Source: Stutzerimonas stutzeri
Lineage (GTDB): Bacteria; Pseudomonadota; Gammaproteobacteria; Pseudomonadales; Pseudomonadaceae
Reading direction: 5' to 3'
NCBI RefSeq assembly: GCF_024448715.1
Contig: NZ_JAMOHZ010000004.1
Location: 248,001 to 312,000 of the forward strand
DNA: 64,000 bases
Shown in pieces: positions 26,338 through 35,741 of the stretch (positions within the stretch are counted from its first letter, which is position 1; the number at the start of each line of letters is the position of its first letter). The notes beneath the pieces were generated by a model. The model had not been told where the DNA came from. It ran no database searches and saw only the letters and a program-made list of their open reading frames with translations. Position numbers and translations under genes: made by a program.

Positions 26338-27546
26338 TTATTGCTTGACCAGGTCGCAGCCGCTCTCGGCTGGTTTGATGTAAGCCTCCTCCCCCGGCAC
26401 AGTGGCGAGCACCTTGTAATAGTCCCAGGGCTCCTCGCTTTCCTCGGGCGTCTTCACTTCCATCAGATAAACATCGCTGATCAGCCGACCGTTCGCGCCC
26501 ACCTTGGCATTGCGCGCGAAAAGGTCATTCACAGGCATCTCATGCATGGCCTTGGCTACCGCTTCCGTTTCGTCGGTGCCGACCTTGTCGATGGCCTTCA
26601 GATACTGCAGAACCCCCGAGTAGGTCCCGGCATGGACCATGTTCGGCATGCGCCCGGTACGTTCGAAGAAGCGTTTGCCAAATTCTCGAGATTGGTCGTC
26701 ACGGTCCCAGTAGAAGCTTTCGGTCAGGGTCAGGCCCTGTGCCGCTTCCAGTCCCAGGCCATGTACTTCCGACAGGGTGAACAGCAGAGCCGCGAGGCGC
26801 TGCCCGCTGGCGACGATGCCGAACTCCGCCGCCTGCTTGATTGCGTTGGCAGTATCCAGCCCGGCGTTGGCCAGGCCAATGACTTCGGCGCCGGAGGATT
26901 GTGCCTGTAGCAGGAAGGACGAGTAGTCGTTGGTGGCCAGCGGATGACGCACCGAGCCCTTGATCTCGCCGCCCTTGGCTTTGACGAATTCGCTGGTCTG
27001 CTCTTCCAGCGAATAACCGAAGGCATAGTCGGCGGTGAGGAAATACCAGCTGTCTCCGCCCTGAGACACCAATGCGCCACCGGTACCGACCGCCAACGCA
27101 TGGGTGTCGTAGGCCCAGTGAAAGCCGTAGGGCGAGCACTGCTTGCCGGTCAGCTCCGCGGTGGCGGCGCCGGTTACCAGATCGATCTTTTTCTTCTCCT
27201 TGGAAATGCCTTGCACCGCGAGTGCAACGGACGAGGTGGTCAGCTCCATGATCGAGTCGACCTGTTCGCGGTCATACCACTGGCGGGCGATATTGGAGGC
27301 AATATCCGGCTTGTTCTGATGGTCAGCCGTGACGATCTCGATCGGCGCGCCCTGCACTTTCCCACCGAAATCTTCCGCCGCCATCTTGGCCGCCTCATAG
27401 GACCACTTGCCACCGAAGTCGGCGTAGACGCCGGATTGGTCGTTGAGGATTCCGATTTTCACTTTTCCATCGGATATTTCCGCAGCCGACGCGGGGATCA
27501 CCGCTGCCGCGCTCAATGCTGCCGTTGCAATTGCCAGAAGCTTCAT
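26338..27546 (-). CDS. Periplasmic type-1 substrate-binding protein of the Liv-type ABC transporter
   Basis: 402 residues with a signal peptide (about 1-21, ending ASA) and a type-1 periplasmic fold: KVKIGILNDQSGVYADFGG, AAEDFGGKVQGAPIEIV and ADYAFGYSLEEQ. It is first in the operon, followed within 2 bp by livG. The subgroup differs from classical LivJ/LivK and is often seen with transporters for other carboxylates or amides, so leucine specificity should not be assumed. GGAGATAGGCG lies upstream of the ATG. Confidence 0.85.
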   Translation of the reverse strand: MKLLAIATAALSAAAVIPASAAEISDGKVKIGILNDQSGVYADFGGKWSYEAAKMAAEDFGGKVQGAPIEIVTADHQNKPDIASNIARQWYDREQVDSIMELTTSSVALAVQGISKEKKKIDLVTGAATAELTGKQCSPYGFHWAYDTHALAVGTGGALVSQGGDSWYFLTADYAFGYSLEEQTSEFVKAKGGEIKGSVRHPLATNDYSSFLLQAQSSGAEVIGLANAGLDTANAIKQAAEFGIVASGQRLAALLFTLSEVHGLGLEAAQGLTLTESFYWDRDDQSREFGKRFFERTGRMPNMVHAGTYSGVLQYLKAIDKVGTDETEAVAKAMHEMPVNDLFARNAKVGANGRLISDVYLMEVKTPEESEEPWDYYKVLATVPGEEAYIKPAESGCDLVKQ

Positions 27547-28252
27547 CGCCTATCTCCTTGCAGGGGTTGACCGCTTACAGGGCGGCCCATGCGGGCTGCC
27601 ACGGACTGGACGGTTCGGTGGGTAAAGGGGTGCCGGCAGACGGGACTGCCTCCATCACAACGATTTGGCGCCGACGGACGCCGCGGTAACGGCTCCGGGC
27701 GTAATCCTTAAGGCGCGGCGATTGGAAAAAATAAATCGGGGCTGCGGCAGCAAACGGGGTCGCTCCAGGAGAAGCCGTCGGTCGTTGTGCCGGGCAGGCA
27801 TGAATAGTCGATGGGGGTGTTTTCATTCGGCCTGACTATGTCTTTTTTAATTATTGTTAGAACTAAACGTAGCAGGGGATCGGCCAGACGCAACTGACCA
27901 TTTCGGGCGAATCGGCTGGATTCGGTAGGCTTATTCGGCGCAGCTCGCGCGCTTGACGCATCCGTAAGGGTCAACAAATTAAAAAAACAGGCGCAGCGCT
28001 TGCTCCGCGTGACGATCTATCCATACAGGGCGCCGGTGCCCGGGGTTTAAGCTCGGTGTCGGGCTCATTTTTTTGTCCGTTGCGCTCGCTTTTTCGTAAG
28101 TTCAAAAGTCAGTCGAGCGTCGTATTCGGTCGGGAGCGCCAGGCAAATGACAATCGCTGGCCAAATGAAGTTAAAGTGCCACGCTGGTCGGCTGTGCTTT
28201 TTTCGACCGGCGGCTACCGCTATGCTGGCGGCCATTCAAGCAGGAGCGAGTG
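27547..28252. other. Long intergenic region between the Liv-type operon and a response regulator gene
   Basis: 706 bp without a convincing gene. It must contain the two divergent promoters. AT-rich patches occur at about 27826-27875 and 28058-28100. A short inverted repeat TTGAC/GTCAA spans 27953-27974. Small open frames on the minus strand here lack ribosome sites and recognisable sequence. Confidence 0.6.
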
Positions 28253-29167
28253 ATGAGCAAGGTCAGTGTGCTGGTAGTGGATGACGCACCCTTTATCCGG
28301 GATCTGGTCAAGAAAGGATTGCGCAGTCATTTCCCAGGTATCCGCATCGAGGACGCGGTGAACGGTCGCAAGGCGCAGCAGATGCTCGATCGCGAACGCT
28401 TCGACCTGATTCTCTGCGATTGGGAAATGCCAGAAATGTCCGGGCTCGAGTTGCTCACTTGGTGCCGTGCCCACGAAAAACTGAAGACCATCCCGTTCAT
28501 CATGGTCACCAGCCGTGGCGACAAGGAAAACGTCGTCCAGGCGATCCAGTCCGGTGTTTCCGACTTCATCGGCAAACCCTTCTCCAACGAACAGCTGACC
28601 ACCAAGGTACGCAAGGCACTGGGCCGCGCTGGCAAGCTTGATGCACTGGCGGCCAGCGCACCGCCACGGCCGACGAACACCGGAATGGCCAATGATTCAC
28701 TGGCCGCGCTTACCGGCGGCAAGGCGGAGGTGGTGAAGCCTGCGTCCGCTGCATCGGCCAGCTCTTCGGTGCCAGCGGCCGCCGCGCCGTTGATCCAGCC
28801 GAGCGCGGCCAAACCCACTGCTTCGAGCGGCGGACGGGGCCAGGGCCAGTTACGCCTGGCGAGCGGAACGCTTCCCTGCGTGATCAAGGCGCTGAGCCTC
28901 AAGGAAGGCCTGCTGGTGGTCAAGCGCAGCGAGATTCTGCCGCAGGTATTGGAAAGTGCCGTGCTCGATCTGGAACAGGGGGAGGGTGGCGAGATCGCAC
29001 GCTTGAATGGCTACTTGCATGCCGTCGCGGCGCTAGAGCCAAAGCCCGACAGCGAGTGGCTACAGCTGACCTTCCGTTTCGTCGATCGCGACCCGCAGAA
29101 GCTCGACTACCTGTCGCGTTTGATTGCCCGCGGCACCGCGCAGCGGCATTTCGTTCCGGGAGCTTGA
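28253..29167 (+). CDS. Response regulator with CheY-like receiver and PilZ-like C-terminal domain
   Basis: 304 residues from the ATG at 28253 (CAGGAG 6 bp upstream). The receiver (about 1-125) has VLVVDDAPFIRDLVKKGL, the phospho-acceptor Asp in LILCDWEMPEMSG and the Lys in FIGKPFSNEQL. A Ala/Pro/Ser linker (about 130-195) leads to a C-terminal domain (about 200-304) that resembles a PilZ fold but lacks an evident RxxxR c-di-GMP motif. No kinase gene is adjacent. The output and partner are unknown. Confidence 0.75.
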   Translation: MSKVSVLVVDDAPFIRDLVKKGLRSHFPGIRIEDAVNGRKAQQMLDRERFDLILCDWEMPEMSGLELLTWCRAHEKLKTIPFIMVTSRGDKENVVQAIQSGVSDFIGKPFSNEQLTTKVRKALGRAGKLDALAASAPPRPTNTGMANDSLAALTGGKAEVVKPASAASASSSVPAAAAPLIQPSAAKPTASSGGRGQGQLRLASGTLPCVIKALSLKEGLLVVKRSEILPQVLESAVLDLEQGEGGEIARLNGYLHAVAALEPKPDSEWLQLTFRFVDRDPQKLDYLSRLIARGTAQRHFVPGA

Positions 29168-29316
29168 AGGTCGATCCTGCCGGCCACTGCCTGTACGAAT
29201 CACTCCGTCCGTCCGGAAGATTCTTCGCAAAAGGAACAATTTCACAGCCCGACAGTCGGTGGCTCGCGCGTACCCCGTTGCGCTGCTAGTCTGCAGCGCT
29301 CTGAATACATAACCAT

Positions 29317-30228
29317 ATGAAGTCTGCCGTTATGTTGGGGCGCATCGTTCTCTGTCTCGGGTTGTTCTGGCTGGCATCGCCCGCCTCGGCCCTGACCATC
29401 TACAAGTACACAGACGCCAACGGCGTGGTCACCTACAGCGACCAGGCTGCTCCCGGCGCGCGCGTGTTCACCTTCAACGACCGCATGGTCGAGACGCTCG
29501 ATAATCAGGTGAAGCTGGAGACGCGCAAGCATGCCGCCGGGGAAACCTTGCTGGTGCGCAATGATCTCTTCGCGCCGGTGGATATCGAGCTCCAGCTGAC
29601 CGGTGTGCAGAACGCCGTCGGTGTGCCGGATGAACCGATTCGCTGGGTGCTGCCGCCACGCAGCCAGATCCGTCTGGCGACCCTGGCGCCGCTCGACCCT
29701 TCAAAGCCGCTGAAATACACCCCCAAACTGCGCCATGCGCTGGGCGATCCGCGCCTGCTACCCAAACCCTATCGTTATCCGCTGCCCTGGCGCGGCGGTC
29801 CGTTCCGTCTGACTCAGGGCGCCAATGGCAAATACAGCCATTTCACGCCCAAAGGCCGCTACGCCGCGGACATCGCCATGCCCGAAGGCACGCCGATCAT
29901 CGCGGCGCGTGGCGGCATGGTGGTGAAGATCGAGAACAGCCAGAGCGGGCGCGGTAACAACCCGTCGGGCAACTTTGTGCGGATCATGCATGACGACGGC
30001 ACCATGGGCGTCTATCTGCACCTGATGAAGGGGTCGGTGAGCGTCCGCGAGGGCCAGCGCGTCGAGACCGGCGCCCGCATCGCGCGTTCCGGCAACACCG
30101 GCAACAGCACCGGGCCACACCTGCACTTCGTGGTGCAGCGTAACGTCGGGCTGGCGGTCGAATCGATTCCCTTCGACTTCTCTCAGCCGGTAAACAGCCT
30201 GCCGAATTTTGCGGTTGGCGGGGATTGA
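29317..30228 (+). CDS. M23-family LytM-type peptidase with N-terminal DUF4124
   Basis: 303 residues: signal peptide (about 1-25), a DUF4124 segment (IYKYTDANGVVTYSDQAAPGA) and a C-terminal LytM domain with the metal-binding pattern GKYSHFTPKGRYAADIAMPEGTPI, VYLHL and GPHLHFVVQ. In the usual HxxxD motif the His sits four before the Asp; here that position is Arg and a His lies 11 residues before it, a spacing seen in one M23 subgroup. It probably trims peptidoglycan or regulates amidases in the periplasm. Confidence 0.85.
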   Translation: MKSAVMLGRIVLCLGLFWLASPASALTIYKYTDANGVVTYSDQAAPGARVFTFNDRMVETLDNQVKLETRKHAAGETLLVRNDLFAPVDIELQLTGVQNAVGVPDEPIRWVLPPRSQIRLATLAPLDPSKPLKYTPKLRHALGDPRLLPKPYRYPLPWRGGPFRLTQGANGKYSHFTPKGRYAADIAMPEGTPIIAARGGMVVKIENSQSGRGNNPSGNFVRIMHDDGTMGVYLHLMKGSVSVREGQRVETGARIARSGNTGNSTGPHLHFVVQRNVGLAVESIPFDFSQPVNSLPNFAVGGD

Positions 30229-30246
30229 GTAGCGGCAAGCTTGCAG

Positions 30247-30308
30247 CGTAAGGCGGTTGCAACCCGCCGATTGCCTCCCGTACATCTGGCGGCTTCGCCC
30301 GCCCTACG
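30247..30308. repeat. REP-like inverted pair (family with GGCGG/CCGCC hairpins)
   Basis: CGTAAGGCGG at the left end and CCGCCCTACG at the right end form an inverted pair. Each half contains its own GGCGG...CCGCC hairpin. It lies between convergent genes, the usual place for such elements in Pseudomonas. Confidence 0.65.
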
Positions 30309-30331
30309 ATTCTGTCCCGCCTCCAGCCGCT

Positions 30332-31672
30332 TTATTCCTGCTTCAACACCTTGGCTAGCACGATTTTTGGCCCGCGCATCTTCTTGATAATGACTTGCAG
30401 GTTCTCGATAACCAGCACTTCGTTTTCTTCCGGAACGCGCTTCAGGGTTTCGTAGATCAGACCGGCAAGGGTATCTGCTTCGATGTGGTCGAGATCTACG
30501 TTCAGCAGCCGCTCGACCTTGAATAGTGGCGTATCGCCACGCACCAACAGTTTGCCGGGCTGATAGGCGAGGATGCCGCGCTCGGTCTTGCGATGTTCGT
30601 CTTGGATATCGCCCACCAGCACTTCGAGCACGTCTTCCATGGTCAGGAAGCCCACCACCTTGTGGTCGCCTTCCTCCACCAATACGAAATGCGCGCCGCC
30701 TTGACGGAACTGATCCAGCAACGCATTCAGTGGCAGGTGTCGGGGCACCCGTTCAAGCGGCCGCAACAGGGTGGTGAGGTCGAAATGTTGCGCAAGTTGT
30801 TCGTCGCTGGCCAGCGCCAGTAGCAGATCCTTGATATGCAACAGGCCGATGTAATCGCCCTGCTCGGCATCGAATACCGGATAGCGGCTGTATTTATGGC
30901 GACGAATCAGGTCGAGGATTTCTGACAGCGATGCGTCGTGCTCCAGTTGCAACAGATCTTCGCGTGAGTTGGCCCAATCGGCGACTTCCAGCTCGCTCAT
31001 CTCGACTGCCGAGGCGAGCACCTTGATGTCCTGGTTGGCCGGGTCCAGCGCGCGATTTGAATGCAGGATCAGCTTCAGCTCGTCGCGGCTGTAGTGGTGT
31101 TCGTGATGATCTCCCGGCTCACCTTGCCCGGCGACACGCAGAATCGCGTTGGCGCTGGCGTTGAGCAGGTAGATCGCTGGATACATGGCCCAGTAAAAGA
31201 GGTACAGCGGCGCGGCCGTCCACAGCGACAGCAGCTCGGGCTTGCGGATCGCCCATGACTTAGGCGCCAGCTCGCCGACGACGATATGCAAGTAGGAAAT
31301 GATGAAGAATGCAGTGAAGAACGCGACGCCATGAACCACGGCCTGCGATTGCACGCCGACGGCTGCCAGCAGCGGCTCGAGCAGATGAGCGAAAGCGGGC
31401 TCGCCGACCCAGCCGAGCCCCAGCGATGCCAAGGTGATACCCAGTTGGCAGGCGGACAGATAGGCGTCCAGTTGGTTGTGTACCTTGCGCAGGATATGCC
31501 CGCGCCAGCCATGTTGCTTGGCGATGGCCTCGACCTTGGTAGCGCGTAGCTTGACCATGGCGAACTCTGCCGCAACGAAGAAGCCGTTGAGCAGTACCAG
31601 GAACAGGGCAAAAAGAATCAGGCCGAAATCGGCGAAGTAGGAAGGGGCAACGTAACTGGGGGAAGGGTCCAT
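30332..31672 (-). CDS. CNNM/CBS-domain membrane protein (hemolysin C/CorC-like family)
   Basis: 446 residues: a DUF21/CNNM transmembrane domain (about 1-200, LNGFFVAAEFAMVKLR, VGELAPKSWAIRKPE), two CBS domains (about 215-345, SRYPVFDAEQGDYIGLLHIKDLL and LVEEGDHKVVGFLTMEDVLEVLVGDI), and a C-terminal CorC/HlyC domain. Such proteins are linked to magnesium or cobalt efflux; a hemolysin role is not supported. It lies 100 bp downstream of phoR on the same strand. Confidence 0.88.
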   Translation of the reverse strand: MDPSPSYVAPSYFADFGLILFALFLVLLNGFFVAAEFAMVKLRATKVEAIAKQHGWRGHILRKVHNQLDAYLSACQLGITLASLGLGWVGEPAFAHLLEPLLAAVGVQSQAVVHGVAFFTAFFIISYLHIVVGELAPKSWAIRKPELLSLWTAAPLYLFYWAMYPAIYLLNASANAILRVAGQGEPGDHHEHHYSRDELKLILHSNRALDPANQDIKVLASAVEMSELEVADWANSREDLLQLEHDASLSEILDLIRRHKYSRYPVFDAEQGDYIGLLHIKDLLLALASDEQLAQHFDLTTLLRPLERVPRHLPLNALLDQFRQGGAHFVLVEEGDHKVVGFLTMEDVLEVLVGDIQDEHRKTERGILAYQPGKLLVRGDTPLFKVERLLNVDLDHIEADTLAGLIYETLKRVPEENEVLVIENLQVIIKKMRGPKIVLAKVLKQE

Positions 31673-31772
31673 GAAGGTTTCGGGTAGTTGATGACGGCCA
31701 CAAGGATGGGGCTCGACTCGGGTTATTTCAAGAAGCCAGTGAGGACATTGGTCGGCGGCCGGTTGGCGGCGC

Positions 31773-33071
31773 TTACTGCACCGAGGCCTGGGACAGCGGG
31801 AAATGGCAGGTAAAGATGCTGCCTTTGCCCGGCGTACTGTTCACGTCCAGGCGGCCCTGATGGCGCAGCAACACATGCTTGACGATGGCCAGTCCCAGCC
31901 CGGTGCCGCCGGTGTTGCTGGCGCGGCTCGAATCGACCCGGTAGAAGCGTTCGGTCAGGCGCGGCAGGTGCTTGGATTCGATTCCGATACCTGAATCTTG
32001 CACGGCCAGATGCGCGCCGTGCTCGTTGCACCACCAGCGAACCTGGATCTCGCCGCCAGCCGGGGTGTACTTCACCGCGTTGAATATCAGATTGGAAAAC
32101 GCACTGCGCAGCTCGGCTTCGCTGCCCTTGAGCAGCAAGGTGGGGTCGGCCTCGAGACTAATGTCATGGTTGCGCTCGGCGGATAACGCCAAGGCGTCGC
32201 TTTTGATCGACTGCAGCAGGCCGGCAACAGCCACCGGCTGGGTATTGGTCGGCGGATTGGTGGCTTCCAGTTTCGCCAGGAGCAACAGGTCATTGAGCAG
32301 ATGCTGCATGCGCCCGGCCTGCTGATTCATCTGCTGCAGCGCCCGTGACCAGCGCGGATTCATCTCGTCGGTGTGTTCGAGCATAGTTTCCAGATAGCCG
32401 GCGATCACCGTCAGTGGCGTGCGCAGCTCATGCGAAACGTTGGCGACGAAGTCCTTGCGCATCTGTTCCAGCAGATGCAGTCGGGTGATGTCGCGTACCA
32501 CCATCAGATGCTCGCTGTTGCCGTAGCGGGTAATGGTGACCTGCAGCCAGAGGCGATCATTGACCGGCGAGGAAAGCTCCAGCGGTTCCTCGTGCCGGCC
32601 GCTGTCGAAATATTCCTTGAAGCTCGGATGGCGGACCATATTGGTGACCGGATGGCCGGTGTCCGGCTTTTTAAGACCCAGTAGGCGCTCTGCGGCGGGG
32701 TTCCACCACTCCAGATTGCCGTCGCTGTCGAGCATGATCACGGCATCTTTCAGAGCTGTCGTCGAGCCCTGAACACGATCGATGACAGCCTGCAGTTGGC
32801 CGCGCAAACGCAAGTCCCTGCGCTGCAACTGATAGAGATTGTCGAAGATCTCGCCCCACAGACCGTGGCTGTCCGGCGGCGGCTCGTCAGGCTGACTGCG
32901 CTTGAGCCAGCCCTGCAAACGCCGCATCTGATTTAGGGTCCAGCCGACATACCCGGACAGGCCCACCACCAGAGCCCAGGCATATTCGCCAGTGATCAGG
33001 CCGATCAGCAGGCATCCCGCCAACAGCAGAAGCAGCCGGCGCACGAGTGCGCCTTGCCAGTCTTGGTTCAC
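31773..33071 (-). CDS. phoR: Phosphate regulon sensor histidine kinase PhoR
   Basis: 432 residues from a GTG at 33071 with AAGGAG upstream. Two N-terminal membrane helices (about 10-45), a PAS domain (about 95-190, AVIMLDSDGNLEWWNPAAERLLGL), the H-box FVANVSHELRTPLTVIAGYLE and the ATPase boxes NLIFNAVKYTPAGG and GGTGLGLAIVKHVLLRHQG. It phosphorylates PhoB when phosphate is scarce, under control of the Pst system (not in the window). Confidence 0.94.
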   Translation of the reverse strand: MNQDWQGALVRRLLLLLAGCLLIGLITGEYAWALVVGLSGYVGWTLNQMRRLQGWLKRSQPDEPPPDSHGLWGEIFDNLYQLQRRDLRLRGQLQAVIDRVQGSTTALKDAVIMLDSDGNLEWWNPAAERLLGLKKPDTGHPVTNMVRHPSFKEYFDSGRHEEPLELSSPVNDRLWLQVTITRYGNSEHLMVVRDITRLHLLEQMRKDFVANVSHELRTPLTVIAGYLETMLEHTDEMNPRWSRALQQMNQQAGRMQHLLNDLLLLAKLEATNPPTNTQPVAVAGLLQSIKSDALALSAERNHDISLEADPTLLLKGSEAELRSAFSNLIFNAVKYTPAGGEIQVRWWCNEHGAHLAVQDSGIGIESKHLPRLTERFYRVDSSRASNTGGTGLGLAIVKHVLLRHQGRLDVNSTPGKGSIFTCHFPLSQASVQ

Positions 33072-33151
33072 TGCTAACGCTCCTTGAGACAGCTTGGGCC
33101 GGCCGGAAATCATCTACAACGCCAGCGAAAGCCCGGCAGTTGCGGCTTTGT

Positions 33152-33841
33152 TCAGCTCTTGGTGGAAAAACGATAACCGGTGCCACGCACGGTCTGCACC
33201 AGGTTCTCATAGGTTTCGCCCAACGCCTTGCGCAGGCGGCGGATATGCACATCCACGGTGCGTTCTTCGACATAGACATTGCCGCCCCAGACCTGATCAA
33301 GCAACTGTCCGCGGGTGTAGGCGCGTTCCTGGTGAGTCATGAAGAATTGCAGCAGACGATACTCTGTGGGGCCCATGTCCGCCGGCGAACCATCGATGGT
33401 GACGCGGTGGCTGATGGGGTCGAGCAGCAGACCGCCGATCTCGATCGGCGTCTCGTTGTCGCTTGGCGCGGCGCGGCGCAGCACCGCTTTGAGGCGCGCC
33501 ACCAGCTCGCGCGGCGAAAACGGCTTGGTGATGTAGTCATCGGCACCGACCTCAAGGCCCTGGATCTTGTTGTCCTCGGCATCCTTGGCGGTGAGCATGA
33601 TGATGGGGGTGTTGGCGGTCATTTCGTCGCGCTTGAGCCGCCGGGCCAGCTCGATTCCGGACGTGCCGGGCAGCATCCAGTCGAGCAGGATCAGGTCCGG
33701 TTGACGGTCGATGATCAGCGCGTGGGCCTGTTGCGTGTTGTCTGCCTCGAGACACTCGTAGCCGGCCATTTCCAGCGCCACCACGATCATCTCGCGAATC
33801 GGCGCTTCATCATCGACGATCAGTATGCATTTGCCGTTCAT
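33152..33841 (-). CDS. phoB: Phosphate regulon response regulator PhoB
   Basis: 229 residues: receiver domain ([23 protein letters not shown], Asp in [29 protein letters not shown]) and an OmpR-type winged helix ([44 protein letters not shown]). It activates phosphate-starvation genes. phoR follows after 80 bp. A candidate Pho box lies about 50 bp upstream. Confidence 0.96.
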   Translation of the reverse strand: MNGKCILIVDDEAPIREMIVVALEMAGYECLEADNTQQAHALIIDRQPDLILLDWMLPGTSGIELARRLKRDEMTANTPIIMLTAKDAEDNKIQGLEVGADDYITKPFSPRELVARLKAVLRRAAPSDNETPIEIGGLLLDPISHRVTIDGSPADMGPTEYRLLQFFMTHQERAYTRGQLLDQVWGGNVYVEERTVDVHIRRLRKALGETYENLVQTVRGTGYRFSTKS

Positions 33842-33889
33842 GTCCGCTCTCGGTCCGTTTCTCGTCGCTCGGCATTAGATAACGGAAAT

Positions 33890-33907
33890 GTTGCAGCCAT
33901 ATGACAA
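33890..33907 (-). promoter_or_regulatory. Candidate Pho box upstream of phoB
   Basis: On the minus strand the site reads TTGTCAT-ATGG-CTGCAAC. The first half matches the Pho box heptamer CTGTCAT at 6 of 7 positions and the second, 11 bp later, at 4 of 7. Spacing and position fit PhoB autoregulation. The weak second half keeps confidence moderate. Confidence 0.5.
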
Positions 33908-33927
33908 ATTTATCCGCTTAAGCATAT

Positions 33928-33942
33928 TCCCATATTGTGGGA
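33928..33942. promoter_or_regulatory. 15-bp palindrome between phoB and the IclR-type gene
   Basis: TCCCA-TATTG-TGGGA is a perfect 5+5 inverted repeat 64 bp upstream of the IclR-family start codon. It could be the regulator's own operator. This is inferred from symmetry and place only. Confidence 0.3.
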
Positions 33943-34005
33943 GTGTAACTCGCATATTGAGATTACCTGTCGTTGGTACTAAGGTGCGTTTCGTAGGAGA
34001 CGCTC

Positions 34006-34794
34006 ATGACTCAAGACAACAACAAAGAAGCTCCCCTCGGCGCGCAGGCGCTGTTTCGGGGATTGGCGGTAATCGATGCGGTGTCGCAGGGTGCGGATTC
34101 GCTTGCCGCGATCGGCACCGCCATCGGCTGTACGCGCAGCACGACACACCGTCTGGTCGCGGCGCTGGTGCAGGCCGACTATCTGCGCAGCGAGGCGCAG
34201 GGTTATCGTCTCGGCCCGAGGCTGATCGAATTGGGTTACAAGGCACGTGCGGAGATGCCTTTGATCAAACTGGCGCGCCCTCATCTGCAGCGCCTGGCCG
34301 ATCTGACGCAGGACACCATTCACCTCGGCGTCCGTGAAAGCGGTGACGTTCTCTATATCGACAAGTTGTCGAGCACCCGTGGGCTGGAGATGCGCTCGCG
34401 TATTGGTTTGCGCATGCCCCTTGCACTGACCGGGATCGGCAAATCACTGATGCTCGACTTGCCCGCAGCCGACTGGCAGACGCTTTACGAAGAAGGGCTT
34501 CAGCGGCGAGCGGGCCAGAGCGGGTTGCGCGAGGAGTTCACGCCCTGGCAGGACTATCACGCACAGATGGCGGAATACGCGGCGGGTGGTTTCAGCTTCG
34601 ATCTGGAGGAAAACGAACTCGGTGTGCGCTGCGTAGCGGCCCCTGTTCGCGACACGGGTGGGGAAATCATTGCAGCGCTGAGCGTCGCCAGTGCGATCCC
34701 CTACATGCCGGAAAGTCGCCTGGAAGAACTGCGGCCTGTGGTCATACGGTGCGCGGCCGACGTATCCGCCGAGCTGGGATGGAGAGGTCGATGA
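34006..34794 (+). CDS. IclR-family regulator of a galactonate-type cluster
   Basis: 262 residues: N-terminal winged helix (about 12-75, ALFRGLAVIDAVSQGADSLAAIGTAIGCTRSTTHRLVAAL) and a C-terminal IclR ligand domain (about 90-255, LPLALTGIGKSLML, GGFSFDLEENELGVRCVAAPVRD). TAGGAG precedes the ATG. Its stop overlaps the dgoK start (ATGA), so it heads the operon and probably represses it until a sugar acid binds. Confidence 0.85.
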   Translation: MTQDNNKEAPLGAQALFRGLAVIDAVSQGADSLAAIGTAIGCTRSTTHRLVAALVQADYLRSEAQGYRLGPRLIELGYKARAEMPLIKLARPHLQRLADLTQDTIHLGVRESGDVLYIDKLSSTRGLEMRSRIGLRMPLALTGIGKSLMLDLPAADWQTLYEEGLQRRAGQSGLREEFTPWQDYHAQMAEYAAGGFSFDLEENELGVRCVAAPVRDTGGEIIAALSVASAIPYMPESRLEELRPVVIRCAADVSAELGWRGR

Positions 34795-35741
34795 GCGAGC
34801 CCTGCCTGATCGGTATCGACTGGGGAACCTCATCCCTGCGCGCCTATTTGCTTGGCCCTGGCGCCTTGCTGCTCGATAGCAGGTCGCAACCTTGGGGAAT
34901 TCAGCACACACCCGATCGCGATTTTGCCCGTGCCTATCGATTCCTGCTTGAAGACTGGCTCGCCCGATGGCCCGGTCTGCCGGCCATCGCGTCCGGCATG
35001 ATCGGTAGCCGCCAGGGTTGGCGTGAAGTGCCCTATGCCGACTGCCCGGCCAACGCGTCGGCCCTCGCTGCCGGATTGGTCAAGATCGAAACCGGTGTCG
35101 GCGCGCTACACCTGATTCCGGGGGTCCGGCAGGTCGGTGAACACCCCAACGTCTTACGCGGCGAGGAGACCCAGGTGGTGGGAGCGCTGGCCCTCGACCC
35201 CGTCCTGGAGAAACAAGCTTTGTTGCTGCTGCCGGGCACCCACAGCAAGTGGGTCCAGGTGCGCGACGGCATGCTGCAAACGTTCTCCACCTATATGACT
35301 GGCGAACTATTCGCAGTGCTGCGGGAGCATTCGATTCTCGGCCGGCCGGCGCTGGAAGCGGGTCCGGTCGCCAGTACCGAGGCCTACCGTCGCGGGATTC
35401 AGACGGCGCGCGACATCGGCCCGGGTGGCATTGCCGATCGACTGTTCAGCGTTCGCAGCCTGGTGCTTTGCGGTGAGCTGCCGGCGGCCCATAGCCTCGA
35501 TTATCTCTCCGGCCTGTTGATCGGCGAGGAACTGCGCAGCGCGCTGTGTGGCTTCGCATCGTCACCTGTGCCGACTCCGGTGCTACTCGGCGAACCGGCG
35601 CTGTGCGCCCGTTATCGCGAAGCGCTGGCGCTGTTCGGCTTCGATCGCGTGCGGAGCCTGGACAACCCCGGCGTCGCCGGTCTCTGGCAAGTCGCACAGG
35701 CAGCCGGGCTGATCGCTAAAGAGGAGGTGCAACGTGCTTGA
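34791..35741 (+). CDS. dgoK: 2-dehydro-3-deoxygalactonokinase
   Basis: 316 residues from the ATG at 34791. The kinase motif GIDWGTSSLRAYLLGP at the N terminus, ASGMIGSRQGWREVPY and LLLPGTHSKWVQV are typical of DgoK. It phosphorylates 2-dehydro-3-deoxy-galactonate ahead of the aldolase. It overlaps the IclR gene by 4 bp and the dgoA start by 8 bp. Confidence 0.9.
   Translation: MSEPCLIGIDWGTSSLRAYLLGPGALLLDSRSQPWGIQHTPDRDFARAYRFLLEDWLARWPGLPAIASGMIGSRQGWREVPYADCPANASALAAGLVKIETGVGALHLIPGVRQVGEHPNVLRGEETQVVGALALDPVLEKQALLLLPGTHSKWVQVRDGMLQTFSTYMTGELFAVLREHSILGRPALEAGPVASTEAYRRGIQTARDIGPGGIADRLFSVRSLVLCGELPAAHSLDYLSGLLIGEELRSALCGFASSPVPTPVLLGEPALCARYREALALFGFDRVRSLDNPGVAGLWQVAQAAGLIAKEEVQRA

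Noticed and set aside
27575..27977. Small minus-strand frames upstream of the Liv-type binding protein gene
   Set aside because: No ribosome sites, no signal peptide or domain, and codon use unlike the neighbours.
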